DNA of 64,000 nt, taken from Symbiodinium natans (lineage: Eukaryota; Sar; Dinophyceae; Suessiales; Symbiodiniaceae). The stretch spans positions 432,501 through 496,500 of the forward strand of contig CAJNDS010002181.1 in the NCBI GenBank assembly GCA_905221605.1. The letters are read 5' to 3'. The notes beneath the pieces were generated by a model. That model was not told the origin of the DNA. It ran no database searches and was given only the letters and a program-made list of their open reading frames with translations. Shown piece by piece: positions 1-11,629 of this stretch (positions are counted from its first letter, which is position 1; each line of letters starts with the position of its first letter). A program made the position numbers and the translations under genes.

Positions 1-1699
1 CCCCCGCGCCTGCGGCCTGACCCTACCCCAAAAACGCGCGGGAGTCACATTCTAGAGGTTTTCAGCCCTGAAAAGCTCTAAAACCTGGAACATGGGTTTG
101 GTCTAGTGGTATAGCGTACTCCCTTAAGAAATTAGTTTAGAAACCAAGCCTACCCTAGGCTCCAACCCCCCCGGGTACATGGGTAATGGAAACTAAGAAA
201 CTTAGGGTACCCCTATCGCCGGAAAACCGTTTTCTTATACAGCGTTTTTACTGTAGTAGGTTCCTGTGTACTTGAATGTCGACTTAGTTTTGGACTGAGG
301 GCTTACTCAGGATTCTTTATTTGCTTGTGCACAAGGCTTAAGGTTTATGGCTTAGGGCTTACGGCTGATGAAGGGTGTTTAGTGTTCGGCACCTGTATGT
401 AGGAAGAGATGGTGTGCGCGCCAGTCCAGGGCTTCGGGAGCGTTGGTTGAATGCTCACTCAACCCTATAGGCCCGAAACCCTAAACCCGAAACCCTAGCC
501 CTAAACCCTGAACCCTAAACCCTAAACCCTAAACCTCAAATCCTTTGCATAGCCCACTTAAGCAGCTTCGGGTCTTGCTGGGGCTTGAGGCTTAGAGGAT
601 AGGGTTTTGAAAGGGCAGAGGCTCTCCTAAATGAGCAGCTTCGGATTGTTGCGCTCTTGTTTGCCGGGGGCGAATGCAAGTCGAGCTCGGCAGCGGAAGT
701 CTAGTCTGTTGTTGAGTCGCACTCCTGGGCTCAGGGGTTTAGGGATTTAGGGATTTAGGGGTTTAGGGGTTTAGGGTTTAGGGCTTAGGGGTCTAGGGGT
801 TTCGGGCTTAGGGATTGGGGCCTTCAAGGGGTTTCGGGCTGAGGGTCTTTTCACTTTTAGTATAGGGTGTAGAGTCTAGGGTCTATGGGGTGACGGCCTT
901 CAAGGGGTCTTGCGTTTAGGGCTGAGTTTACGCGTTCGATGGCATAGGGCTAGGGCTCAAACCCTAAAGCCTTCTTGCAGGTTTAGGATTAAGGGATTAG
1001 GGTTTAGGGAAATGTTCTACCAGGCATCCGAAAAACAATCCTTCAGAGGGAAACAGTGCCCACCAGGTAAGATCGCTGCACGGCCTCGGCCTCGGGGAAT
1101 CCTACAAGTTGAGCATCAAGCCTCGTCCCTTACCCTTTTTTTCACCCTTGGAGCAAAAACGCACCCTCGACCCTGGACCCAGAACCCCAAACCTTAAACC
1201 CTAAGCCCTAAACCCTAGACTCTCAACCCTAAACCCGCATTTCGAAGTTGGGGCTCCCACCCTAAGCCCAAAACTAAACCCGAAACCCAGAGAACCCCCC
1301 GACCTGCAGTAAGGGTTGAGGGTTGCGGGTTTGGGGCTTAGTGAAAGGCCCTGCGCCCTATGTAAACGCTTGACAGGCCCTAAGCCCTAAATCCTTTGTG
1401 GTCACTTCTTCTCTAAATCATGGTCCCTTTTGGGAATACTATTCGAAGTACAAAGTACCCAAGAAGGGACCATCATTTTGTTAACTGACCCTGAACCCTA
1501 AACCCTAAACCCTAAACCCAACACCCTACACCCTAAACCCTAAACCCTAAACCCTACACCCTAAACCCTAAACCCTAAACCCTAAACCCTACACCCTAAA
1601 CCCTAAACCCTAAACCCTAAACCCTACACCCTACACCCTAAACCCTAAACCCTAAACCCTAAACCCTAAACCCTAAACCCTAAACCCTAAACCCTACAC
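1..1699. repeat. Telomere-like repeats and degenerate derivatives, no gene supported
   Basis: CCCTAAA tracts at 480-535 and 1484-1700, TTTAGGG tracts at 725-800, and degenerate forms between (TTTAGGT, TTCGGG, GATTTAGG). A short inverted-repeat element of the GGTCCCTTTTGGG type lies at 1414-1480. The island 540-720 between oppositely oriented arrays may hold an exon, but I could not choose a frame. Confidence 0.8.
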
Positions 1700-1791
1700 C
1701 CTTGAGAGTGCCTGAGCCAGGAGACCTTGGGGGTGACGGGATCAGCCTTTGTCGGACGCTCGGCCGCGCAATCCTCGCCAGGGGAGCCCTT
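1700..1791 (-). CDS. Exon-like island
   Basis: KGSPGEDCAAERPTKADP then VTPKVSWLRHSQ, 30 codons. Acceptor TAGGTCAG after eight CCCTAAA units; donor GTGTAGGGTTTAGGG. Bounded on both sides by long arrays. Confidence 0.65.
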
Positions 1792-1799
1792 CTGACCTA

Positions 1800-1860
1800 C
1801 AGGGTTTAGGGTTTAGGGTTTAGGGTTTAGGGTTTAGGGTTTAGGGTTTAGGGTTTAGGG
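1800..1860. repeat. Interstitial TTTAGGG array
   Basis: Eight near-perfect units on the plus strand, directly beside the acceptor side of the exon at 1700-1791. Confidence 0.95.
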
Positions 1861-2391
1861 TTGCGGGTCTAGGGTATATGGGGTTAAGGAGTTTTGGGTT
1901 TGGGGTTTAGTGCTATGGTTTAGGGTCACGATCCGAGTATCCCTCAACAAGTGCGTAAGGGCCAAACCCAAAACACTTAATGGGGTATCTAGGGCATCTT
2001 GACGGAAACTCGGAGTGACCTTTTGTAGGGGCTTTTCGGTGTTTTGGGGCATAGGATTTGGGCTTTTGGTATTTGGAGTTCGGGGCTAGGGCTGAATTTG
2101 GGGGTTAAGAGTCTTCGAAGTTGAACTACATGTTGCGGGTCTTCGGGTTTAGGGTTTAGGATCTTACTTGAAGGTTCATGGGTAGTTATAAGTAGGGTGA
2201 TTAGTGCCCGAAATAAGGTTATAACTTATAACCAGCCATAACTATGGTCTGCTAATAACCTTATGGGGGGTTCCGAAATATGGGGGCACCTGATTGGAGT
2301 CCTGATTATAAGGGAATCTTACTATTTTGGGGGGTCTGTATTAGGGGTCCCTTACTTTCGTAAACCCCCTTATTTGCAATTATGAATGGAC

Positions 2392-2484
2392 CTTCAGGTA
2401 GGCTTCAAGGTTTAGGGGGTTGGCTCTCCCGATCCGGGTGCAAAAGTCCTCGTCAGAGCCGCCGGAGCTGCTGCTACTGCTGGC
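2392..2484 (-). CDS. Exon-like island, serine-rich acidic
   Basis: ASSSSSSGGSDEDFCTRI then GRANPLNLEAYLK, 31 codons, phase 0 to 0. Acceptor CCCTTTCAG; donor GTCCATTC coincides with what looks like the end of an inverted-repeat element (AAGGTCCAT). Confidence 0.6.
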
Positions 2485-2513
2485 CTGAAAGGGCTTACCT
2501 TCCGGGTCTAGGC

Positions 2514-2620
2514 TGAGGGTCAATGTACCTAAATAGGGAAGACTTGGGCCTCAAAGTACTTGTCACATAGAGACTTTGGGGCTCAATTACATGAAAAACA
2601 TAAGGTACAGGGACCCTTGG
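2514..2620. mobile_element. Inverted-repeat element, family 3 copy
   Basis: Starts near AATGTACCTAAATAGGG and ends near AGGTACAGGGACCCTTGG; shares core words (ACTTGGGCCT, GACTTTGGGGCTCAA) with the copy at 6561-6665. No coding capacity. Confidence 0.65.
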
Positions 2621-2954
2621 GGTTAGGGTTTAGGACATACAGCAGCACCCTAAACCCTAAACCCTGAACCCTGCACCCCGAACCCTAAACCCTAGCCAGA
2701 GCAGACCCAGTACGCACAGGATGTCACTTTGGCGCTTAGTGAGCTGAATCCCAAAGGGTCCATGTAGCAATATAGTATATACTTGGGCCTTAAAGAGGTT
2801 CCTGTACAGTAGGCGTGTAGCAGGAAACCTAAACTCCCCCAAAAAGGAAATAAGGGTACCACTGGGGCCTCGCCCCACACACTGCAAGTTGCGCGCCGGA
2901 TGTCCCAGAAAAACCCTAAGTCCCAAGCCCTACACCCCAGAGCAAACTTCGGAG

Positions 2955-3045
2955 GGGCCCTAAGCCCTAAGCCCTAAGCCCTAAGCCCTAAGCCCTAAGC
3001 CCTAAGCCCTAAGCCCTAAGCCCTAAGCCCTAAGCCCTAAACCCT
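2955..3045. repeat. Homogeneous CCCTAAG array (variant telomere-like unit)
   Basis: Twelve tandem CCCTAAG units, uniformly carrying G instead of A at the last position. A similar run of about seven units is at 31560-31612. Confidence 0.95.
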
Positions 3046-3160
3046 CCTCTCATCCGAAGCTTGTTGGACCACTCTTGACAGGCAAATTTCGGAGAGGCCC
3101 CCCCTAAACCCTAAACCCTAAACCCTAAACCCTAAACCCTTCTCCAACAAGCCCCCATAC

Positions 3161-3246
3161 TCCGGGAGGCCTCGGACGGTTCAGCGCCTTCGGCGCATTG
3201 CCAGTCGGCGAGGGCAGCCAGCAACCTCTCAAGGAGAACCACGAAC
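3161..3246 (-). CDS. Exon-like island, helical
   Basis: FVVLLERLLAALADWQCAE then GAEPSEASR, 28 codons. Acceptor AAATAG after four CCCTAAA units and CCG; donor GTATGG. Strong codon-like pattern, product unknown. Confidence 0.65.
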
Positions 3247-5670
3247 CTATTTGTGTGAACGGTTTAGGGTTTAGGGTTTAGGGTTTAGGGGTCTAGGGTG
3301 AACGGGCCACATGTACCGCTATGAGACAAATGGTAGCATATCAGGCGTATATGATCCGGGTCCATAGATACAACGATCTGAGGACGTGCATCGAAGTGGT
3401 TGACAGGTGTTTAGGGCGCTTCGGGGCGTAGAGGTAGAAAACTGACGTTGCGGACTCTACCTGCGAGATCCAAGGTCGGTTCTACTACGTAGGATCTTCT
3501 TGGCCTTTGCAGGAGTTCAGGGGTTTCGGGGGTTCGATGTTGGGGGTCTTGGGCTTCACGTGGCTCAGGAAATTTCAGCTCGCTTTTTGGGAAAACCCGC
3601 CGTTTCATGTGGCATTGTACGCCCTGTGAAAGGGAGCACCCCAGCTCGGAACCCACACCCCAAACCCTAATTAGTGAAATAACAACACAATAACATCACC
3701 ACAGAATAGCATAACAGCATCGTTGCATAGCAACATAGCATAATAACATATACAGTAATACCCTTACCTAAGAACATAACGATACATTTTACTATTCTTA
3801 AAGTAAGAAAACAAGCTAAGCCATCCCATTGTTAAATACGAAAACGATACAGAAACCCGACTCGGGCTTCGGGTGTTAGGGTGATAGGGTTGATTGGGGT
3901 TCTGCGGGTAGCTCTGACACGCAAAACCCTCGACCTGAGTCCCTAAACCTGAAACCTGAAAGTCTCCAAACCCTAACCCTAAACCCTAAACCCTAAACCC
4001 CAAACCCTAAACCCCAAACCCCAAACCCTAAACCCTAAACCCCAAACCCCAAACCCTAAACCCTAAACCCTAAACCCCCAGGCGCCTCCCTTCAAGGATC
4101 TGCGCGGCTGCCGGGTTGCTTTGGGCAGCTCGGGGCGGTTCTGCGGGTGGATCATGCAGGGAAAAACACACGGGCTGCAGGGGGTTGCATCCGAAAGCAC
4201 CTACAGGAAATACAACAAACAAAAACAGAAGCCCTCTATCAGAAACCCCACCACCCCCACACCCTGTAAGCGCTAAACCCCTGGCACCCCCCCCCCCCCG
4301 CCCCCCCCCCCCGGCCCCCCCCGGCCCCCCGGCCCCCGCCGCCCCCCCCCCCGCCCCCCCCCCCCGCACCCCCCCCCCCCCGCCCCGCCCCCCCCCCCCC
4401 CAAAAAAAAAAAACCGCCCCTGCGCCCTAAATCTAAACCCTAGGATGAAGGGATCTGAAGTCTAAGCTGCCACTTAATTCAACTTTTTCAGGCAGGATGG
4501 GCCTCCACCAACCTTGGGTTTACGGTTTAGGGATTCGGGTTCCCTATACCTCTGCTCTTTCTTGTGGGTTACCTCAGAAGCTTTCAACAAGGATATTCAT
4601 GGTAGCAGCCTCCACGGGAGTAGGTCGATTGAAAGTTAAACCACTGCGGCCACTGCGCCCTAAGCCCTGCCACCCTGGCCACCCCAAAACCCGGAAACAA
4701 GCACTTGAAGTTGAGTGGAGGTCCCCTACTTTGGAGTAGACCCTGGAAAAAGGGTTACGTTTTTCGGTAAAAGTAGCTATAATCGGAACCCAAACCCAAA
4801 AAAGTATCAAAGTATAATACTCCAAAACCCAAAGTAGACCCTGGAAGAAAAGTATGTACTTTTTAGATGTAGGTAGCTACAGTAGGAACCCAGAACCGAA
4901 AAAAAGAGTGTAGTACTCCAAAACCCAGTTTTGGGATTTAGACTTCAGGGTCGAAGGGCTGAGGGGGTCCGACTTTTAGGGTCTTCGGGCTCAGGTGTTG
5001 AGGTTAGGGTTTAGGGCTTGGGGCTTAAGGCTTAGGGTTTAGGGTTTAGGGAAACCATTAGAAGACCAGTAGGATGTGGAGTCTGATGATATGAACTAAA
5101 AAAGGAGCACCGACAAACCCATCCCGGCGACCTGCATCCGCAAGAAGACATCGATCCCAGACCTTGTGCGGGTTTAGGGTTTAGGGTTGAGGGTTTAGGG
5201 TTTAGGGTTTAGGGTTTAGGGGTGACTGCAGGGTGTCTTACCGGGCATAAGTAGGGCGACAAGTGCCCTGAATAAAGGCAGAACCGTAGTTGGTCGCCCT
5301 ACTTATAAGACTTCTTATGAGTACCCTAAACGCTAAGGCCTACTGTATAAGTACCCTTGAAACCTCCAGGTTGGGTTGAGGAGCTTGGGTCAGGGTCTGA
5401 GGGTTGCGGGGTTTAGGTTGTGGCGTGCGCGCTTGAAAGGGGGGTAGACTGTAACCGTTAAAAGAACCTAAACCCGGAACCCTAACTAAACAACCCTGAG
5501 CCCTCAACTCAAATCCCCAAATCCGCAATCCTAGGGTAGTTTTTCATGGTCCCTAATATGGGCCCTTAAAAGGGGACCCCTTCTCTACCCCATGTTTTCC
5601 CTATACCCCTTAGAGAGACCCTGAGCCCTCAACCCTAAACTCTAGCCCTAAACCCCTCTCAACCCTAAGC
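3247..5670. other. Non-coding stretch: arrays, C-rich tract, tandem element copies
   Basis: TTTAGGG units at 3262-3297, AT-rich unique sequence at 3669-3860, a CCCTAAA/CCCCAAA mixed array at 3960-4077, a C-rich tract at 4290-4400, a duplicated element at 4736-4928, more TTTAGGG at 5003-5050 and 5170-5220, and an inverted-repeat element around 5238-5325. No convincing exon seen. Confidence 0.7.
4736..4928. mobile_element. Inverted-repeat/dispersed element, family 4, two tandem copies
   Basis: Two about 97-bp copies head to tail, each with GTAGACCCTGGA, an AGTAGCTA or GTAGCTAC word, GGAACCCA and a final AGTACTCCAAAACCCA-type end. A third copy is at 50527-50615. Confidence 0.75.
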
Positions 5671-5731
5671 CCCAATTCTTGCTGTCCCGAGAAGCCCAGC
5701 GCGCCGACGCGGGGGACTCCGCGTAGCTCGC
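5671..5731 (-). CDS. Exon-like island with GC donor
   Basis: ASYAESPASARWASRDSKNW between CAACTCCAG and donor GCTTAGGG, the same variant donor as at 30684 and 30280. Product not recognised. Confidence 0.6.
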
Positions 5732-5854
5732 CTGGAGTTGGGCAAAAGGGTCCCTGCAAACACTACAAACACTACCTGCAAGGTTGAGGGTTTAGTTTAG
5801 GGTTTAGGGTCTATAATAGGGTTTCGGGTCCGGGGTTTCGGGTTTAGAGTCGAC

Positions 5855-5921
5855 CGATGGCGAAGGTTTGTTCCGTTCTTTCGCCATTGGACGACACCAT
5901 GAGTGGCAGGGGCACTGTGAG
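5855..5921 (-). CDS. Exon-like island
   Basis: LTVPLPLMVSSNGERTEQTF between CTTGAG and donor GTCGAC. The plus strand is also open from an ATG at 5900 (MSGRGTVSSRPPVALF), so strand is uncertain. Confidence 0.4.
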
Positions 5922-6456
5922 CTCAAGGCCACCGGTTGCACTGTTCCGCGATCCCGCGTCAGGAGCCGGACAAGCAATGGGTACCCTAAACCCTACACCC
6001 TAAACCCTAAAGCCTGGAAGTAGTCCCTGTTTGGGATCTTCTCATACTACGGCGCCTTGTATAGGTTCCCAAAAAAGGGCCATAATTTAGAGAATCCCCT
6101 GTATTTCACTTCCGAAAAAGTCGCATGTAGGGGAACGCCAGGAACGAGCAAGCCGTGCAGTACAGGCAATGCACCATCAATGCAGAGGAGAGCACCCCCA
6201 GGTGATCCACCGCCGTCCAAAACCCTAAGCCCCTATGCCCTGAACCCTATGACCCTAAACCTAACAGTGTTTTAGGATGTAGGGTTTAGACAGAAGCCCA
6301 AAACACCCTAAACCCTGAGCCCTATAAATACGCCGAGCCCAACCATGGGAAAAAGGGGAACCACCCTAGCTATGGTTCTAAACTTATGTATAGGGTGCCT
6401 CACCCGAAGTCGTAAACCCTAAGCCGTACAACCCCAAACCCTACGTATTACACATT

Positions 6457-6560
6457 GGGTGGCTGTCAAAATTATATCCCTTTTGGGGTACCCCAAATAC
6501 TAGGTGCCGCATCATAATAGGGATCCAAAAAGGGACCACAATTTTGACAACCGCCCACCC
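6457..6560. mobile_element. MITE-like element, family 1 copy
   Basis: Terminal inverted repeats GGGTGGCTGTCAAAAT and ATTTTGACAACCGCCCACCC (allowing a 4-base indel), with an inner inverted repeat CCCTTTTGGGGTACC / GGATCCAAAAAGGGA. A second copy is at 52721-52822. Confidence 0.8.
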
Positions 6561-6665
6561 CTAAGGATCCATGTACCTAAATAGGGAATACTTGGGCCTT
6601 AAAGCACCTACTATTTACAGACTTTAGGGCCCAAGTACATCACAATGAGGTACATGGACCCTTAG
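6561..6665. mobile_element. MITE-like element, family 3 copy
   Basis: Immediately abuts the family 1 copy. Ends CTAAGGATCCATGTACCT and AGGTACATGGACCCTTAG are inverted repeats matching at 17 of 18 positions. Confidence 0.82.
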
Positions 6666-6677
6666 GGCACAGGAAAC

Positions 6678-6732
6678 CTGCATGGAAGGCAGCGCCTCCA
6701 CGTCAGGAGGGGGATCTCGACGCTGCCGCTTC
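6678..6732 (-). CDS. Exon-like island
   Basis: KRQRRDPPPDVEALPSMQ between GATCCCAG and donor GTTTCC. A second frame (GSGSVEIPLLTWRR) fits the phase of 7292 instead. Two inverted-repeat elements follow within the intron. Confidence 0.5.
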
Positions 6733-7291
6733 CTGGGATCACCGAGTCACAACGCCAGGGGCCAAGTCGGATGAGGGTTTGGGGTAGGTTAGGGTTTGGA
6801 GTGTAGGGACAGTGGTGTTTAGGGATTGCGGTTTAGGGATTATGGAGCTTTCATGGGCTTATGTGGGTTGAAGCTTCACGCTTCTAGGCCGGCCGAACCC
6901 CCAAAGCCAAAAGCACCTTTAGACGGAAGGCCTGCAGCTTTTTGTCTCAATCCCAAACCCCAAAACAATCCCTCAAACTCAGAGCCACAACCCCCAAGCC
7001 CCCCAAAATGTGCCCTTCATGCCCTGCGCCCTAAACCCTAAAACCCTACAAGCCCTGAACCCTAAAACCTAAAAACACTAAGCCCTAAACACTAAACCCT
7101 AAAACCCTAAGCCCTCAATACCGTAAAACCCTAAAACCCTACAACCCTACAACCCCAAGAACCCCAAACCCTAAAACCCTACGTTACAATTCTAGAACCC
7201 TAGAACCCTACAACCCTAGCCCTAAACCCTAAACCCTAAACCCTAAAATCCTAAACCTCAACTCTCTTTGCGCACTTGAGTGGCCCCCCAC

Positions 7292-7372
7292 CGCTTGGCA
7301 GCTCCCGGGTCCGTTTCAGCTCGGCACGGTCTAAGGGCAGCGACGGGGGAGGCCCTGGCTTCGGGCGCTTCT
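7292..7372 (-). CDS. Exon-like island, proline- and charge-rich
   Basis: KRPKPGPPPSLPLDRAEL then KRTRELPS between TTAACCAG and donor GTGGGG. CCCTAAA lies on the left and 160 bp of TTTAGGG on the right. Could belong to an STPGR-like or other low-complexity protein; not recognised. Confidence 0.6.
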
Positions 7373-7382
7373 CTGGTTAAGG

Positions 7383-7548
7383 GCTAGGGGATTAGGGTTT
7401 AGGGTTTAGGGCTAGGGTTTAGGGTTTAGGGTTTAGGGTTTAGGGTTTAGGGTTTAGGGTTTAGGGTTTAGGGTTTAGGGTTTAGGGTTTAGGGTTTAGG
7501 GTTTAGGGTTTAGGGTTTAGGGCTAGGGTTTAGGTTTGGGGTTTAGGG
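7383..7548. repeat. Interstitial TTTAGGG array
   Basis: About 22 units on the plus strand with two GGGCTAGGG variants near the edges. Confidence 0.95.
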
Positions 7549-10376
7549 GCCGAGGATATCTGGGTGGTTTTCTACATTGGGGGGTCCCTTTTTGGGTAGT
7601 CATTAAAAAGGCGGCACCCTTGAACAAGGGGTTGCAAAAAAGGGGTCTTCTTAAATTCTACAATCCATGTGCTAGAGAGCGTTTAGGGTTTAGGGTGTAG
7701 GGTTTAAGGGGTGCCTAGTGCCTAGGTACCCTTGTGAACAAGAAGTTACCGACCACTCAGGCACATGTCACTTAACGGTACAAATGCTGCCCTAGGCACC
7801 TCTCAAGCGAAAAAGAACTGCAATGACCCCTAAACTGCCCCCTCACACCTCTAAACCCAAACGTTCCAAGCACTGAAATCGAGAACGTGTGATGGGTTAA
7901 GGTTTTTTTTGGGCTTCGGGCTTAGGCAAGTTGGTAGCCCCGCCCCCCCCCCCCCCCCCCAAAAAAAAAAAAACAAACAATACATATATATATATATATA
8001 ATAAATACATATATATATATAATAAGTATATAATAATAAAATAAGTAAATAACAAAAGACAAACTTTGGTCATGCCCACATGGGCTGCAAGAGCATGGCG
8101 GCCACGCTACCCGAATCCCCCGAAACCGAAAGAAGGCATTTTGGGGCTTCGGAGCTCTGAGGTTTAGGGTTTAGGGTTTAGGGTTTAGGGTTTAGGGTTT
8201 AGGGTTTAGGGTAACCCTAAACCCTATGAACCCTAACCCGCACGGACCTGCTGGAGGCGGAGGAGAAATGAAAGCCTGCATAGTATAGGGATGAAGGGGG
8301 TTTAGGGTTCAGGGTTTAGGGCGTAGGGCTTAGTGTAGGGCTTTAGCAAGTCTGGCTCTAGAGTACCCTCGAACAAGGAAAAGCAACAACTTGCATAAAC
8401 ATACTACTATAAGAGGGTACACACTGGTTCCCTAGGCCCATTGGACTTGAGGGTTAAGGGTTTGCAGGACTTTTGGGCTTTAGGGTTTTCAGGTTTGAGG
8501 TTTGGGGATTGGGGTTTGGGGGTTTAGGGTTTGGGGATCAGTAGGGCCACAAGAACCAGAGGAAGGAACGACTCTAGATTTAACCTAAACGCTCAACGCT
8601 TTGTTTCGGGGGTACCCAAGCCTGCAAACCCAACCAGCTCTGTTCTCCGATGAAGACCTACGCTTGTATAGCATTTCCTCAGAGAAGGGGTAGCTTTTTT
8701 TTTGGGGGGAGAGGGTCCTTTCAAACGGGATTATACTGTAGAGGTCCCCTATTTTTTTGGCAAAGCCGAAACCTTAAGACACCTTAACCCCAACAGTCGG
8801 CATCCATGGGCTTGCCTGCCAAAGAGCTTGCGGCTTGTTACTTACAACTTGGCTGTAGTAAGCAAGGGAACAAGAAGCGTAGGATTATGTAAGAGGTCTA
8901 CAACTAGGCTCCCTGTAGCTTCTACCCCTCTAACAAACTTTGCCCTAACATAAGAGTCCTCAAAGCCTTGGCTTATGGTTGAGGGTCGGAGCCCTTTTCG
9001 GCATCCACAAGTGGTGCCATGGAGCTGGTGGAGGTCCTGGAGGGGTCTCCGGCGTGGGAGGCGCAGGTCCTCAGATGGTGCCGGGGGCTTTTGCTTAGGC
9101 TGAGCTTCAATGATTGGGTTGATTGCTTAGTAGGATAATTCATATGAACACCGGCAGTGTAGCTGAGACAACCGATGGTAAGGCCCCCGACGTTCCACAT
9201 CCAACTGGATATCGGCCACGTCGACTCCCTCCTCTTGATCGCTGTCTTCCCTCAGCGCGATGCTTTACTGCCGGAGCACACTTCAGCAGAGCAAGCTGGG
9301 GGAGGGGGGGGGGGGTAAAGGGTGGGGTGTGAGAGCGAGGGGAGTTGGCATGAATCCTAAAAAACCTTAAACCCACACACCGCAAAAGCCGAAAACTTTT
9401 CACGCCCAAAACCCTAAAAGAATTCCAAAACACCCTACAAACCATTAACAACCCTCAACGGCCCACATTAAACCCTTAAACCGCAAAACCCCTCAACCCC
9501 AAACCCGCAGCTTGATGCAAGGGAACATGACATTCGCGATGCGACATGATTCAACGATGGTTTAGGGCCAACGGGTAAGGGCTTCGGGTTCAAGTTTCAG
9601 GGCATAGGTCTAGGGCTTAAGGTTTCATAGGGTTCACAGTCCATCTGCGCCGCTGTCGACATGCCCCTTGCAAAGACAGCGACCTCTCAAATGAGCAGAG
9701 AGGCTGCGTGCCAGGTCCATTCTCCTCTTGTGATGAGCTGGATGAGTTCAAATTGTCCTCAGGGCTGTGCGGCTTCAAAGAATGCAGACACGCAGAAAAC
9801 CGTACCTTCACCAATCCGTAAGCCCATTTAAACCCTGCCCAAGGCAAGCTGGCAGAAACCATGTGAGCCTTTGTTTCAAGATCTGGGTCCAACAGTTCTC
9901 GGAATACAAAACCATGAGAGCAGCAAGCCCTTATTTAAGAATACTTCTTATAGCTAGAGGGGGCCTCCGCATAAATAGCACAATCAGTTAAACAGCATCA
10001 GTCCGGCTTTTGAAAGCTGAAGGGAAAGCCCGAAACCTTAGGGTAATATAGGGGCCTTAATGGTTTCAAATGGGGTTGTTTGGGGTCTTTTTATAGTATA
10101 ACTATATAGAGACCATAAAGAAATACTGTTGGAAATTCTTCCGACAATACTAATACCACTGTCGGGGGCCGAGATGGTGCCACCATAACGCTAACTATGC
10201 CTCCCCCCTAAGTCCTGAACGCCGAAGCCCTCACATAAACCCTAAATCATCCCTGGACCCCTAATGACCCTAGTAACCCTAGTAACCCTAGTAATCCTAG
10301 TACTCCTAGTAACCCTAGTAGCCCTAAACCCTAAACCCTAAACCCCCTAAACCCTAAATCCTAAACCCGCTAAAAC
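7549..10376. other. Non-coding stretch with arrays and microsatellite
   Basis: Contains a C/A homopolymer plus AT microsatellite (7940-8050), TTTAGGG at 8160-8213, a small exon-like island near 8247-8268 (AFISPPPPA between TGCAG and GTCCGT, too short to list), G-rich runs near 9303, an element copy at 10044-10180 and short CCCTAGTAA-type repeats at 10265-10325. Otherwise nothing supported. Confidence 0.6.
10044..10180. mobile_element. Dispersed element, family 8 copy
   Basis: Shares ATATAGGGGCCTTAAT, GGGGTTGTTTGGGG and an end of the form CCGACAATACTAATACC with copies at 11630-11775 and 60120-60215 (core GTAAGGGAATACTATTAG and TATTCCGACCC). Confidence 0.55.
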
Positions 10377-10470
10377 AAAGAAAAAGCCCAGGCAGGGCGT
10401 CATCCAGGGCTTCCAGGTCAACCGACGGCCGCAGCGGTACGGGCGAAAGCACAGGTTGGGCCTCCACAGC
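10377..10470 (-). CDS. Exon-like island, acidic and proline-containing
   Basis: AVEAQPVLSPVPLRPSVD then LEALDDALPGLFL, 31 codons. The acceptor CTGCCAG follows CCCTAAAA; donor GTTTTAGCGGGTTTAGG. Product not recognised. Confidence 0.6.
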
Positions 10471-10475
10471 CTGGC

Positions 10476-10990
10476 AGTTTTAGGGTTTAGGGTTTTAGGG
10501 TTTAGGGTTTAGGGTTTAGGGTTTAGGGCTAGGGTTTAGGGTTTAGGGTTTAGGGTTTAGGGTTTAGGGTTTAGGGTTTCAGGGTTTCAGGGTTTCAGGG
10601 TTTAGGGTTTAGGGTTCAGGGCTTAGGGTTTTAGGGCTAGGGTCTGGGGCCAGGGTTTAGGGTTTAGGGTTTTAGGGTTTTAGGGTTTTAGGGTTTTAGG
10701 GTTGTAGGGTTTTAGGGTTGTAGGGTTGTAGGGTTTTAGGGTTTTAGGGTTTTAGGGTTTTAGGGTTTTAGGGTTTTAGGGTTTTAGGGTTTTAGGGTTT
10801 TAGGGTTTTGAGGCTTAGGGCTACGGGTTCTAGGGCTCTAGGGTTTTAGGGTTTTAGGGTTTTAGGGTTTTAGGCTTTTAGGGTTTTGGGCTTTTAGGGT
10901 TTTGGGCTCGGGAGCTACCAGGGTTTCTAGAGTTTTAGGGTTTAGGGTTTGGGGCTACTAGGGTTACTAGGGTGTTAGGGTTTTAGGGCT
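10476..10990. repeat. Long mixed array: TTTAGGG, then TTTTAGGG
   Basis: Begins with TTTAGGG units (10476-10660), then changes to the 8-base unit TTTTAGGG (about 10660-10870, with GTAGGG variants), then degenerates. TTTTAGGG is the telomere unit of Chlamydomonas-type green algae; here it is more likely a local variant amplified in place. Confidence 0.92.
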
Positions 10991-11629
10991 TAGGGTTTAG
11001 GGCTGGCAGCACTCAGCTTCTTAAAGCTTAAGGTTTGAAAATTTAAGTGCTAAAGTACTAGGGCTTAGCCTTGAGGGCTTTAGGGCCATGATCTTTGTAC
11101 TCCCGCCCCCTCCCCCCTTTAGGGTTTAGGGTTTAGGGTTTAGGGTTTAGGGTTTAGTGTGGGTGGCTTTAGAGGTTTGGGTCTCGGGCGTCCGGCGTAG
11201 GGCTCTGGCGTTTTGGGGCTTTTAGGGCTGTCGGGATGTTCAGGCAAAAGTCTTCAGTCAAAGCATCGCACTTGCATGCAAATATGTTCCTATATACATC
11301 TGCCCATGTATGTGTGTGTGTGGAACAGCAGAATCATACAGATCTCCGGGTACCATGTCTATATATATATATATAGATTTTATTGATTCCGTTATTCTTT
11401 GTTCACGTATGCATCTGTCTGTGTGTGTAGGACCAGTGCAGGATCGCTGTACGTGCGCTTCCAGGATGCCTCTGTCAATCCTGGCGTCTAGCACCTCAAT
11501 GAAGCACACACCTTGAATACGTTTACTGTTGGTCAGTATAGGGAATGAGGGAATGAGGTTCCCTACATTATCCCTTAAATGGTATTTCTAGGGGTATATA
11601 GGGTACCTACCCTGAACATACCAAAGAAC

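Noticed and set aside
4070-4430. Proline-rich and glycine-rich frames on opposite strands
   Set aside because: Low-complexity C tract; composition alone explains them.
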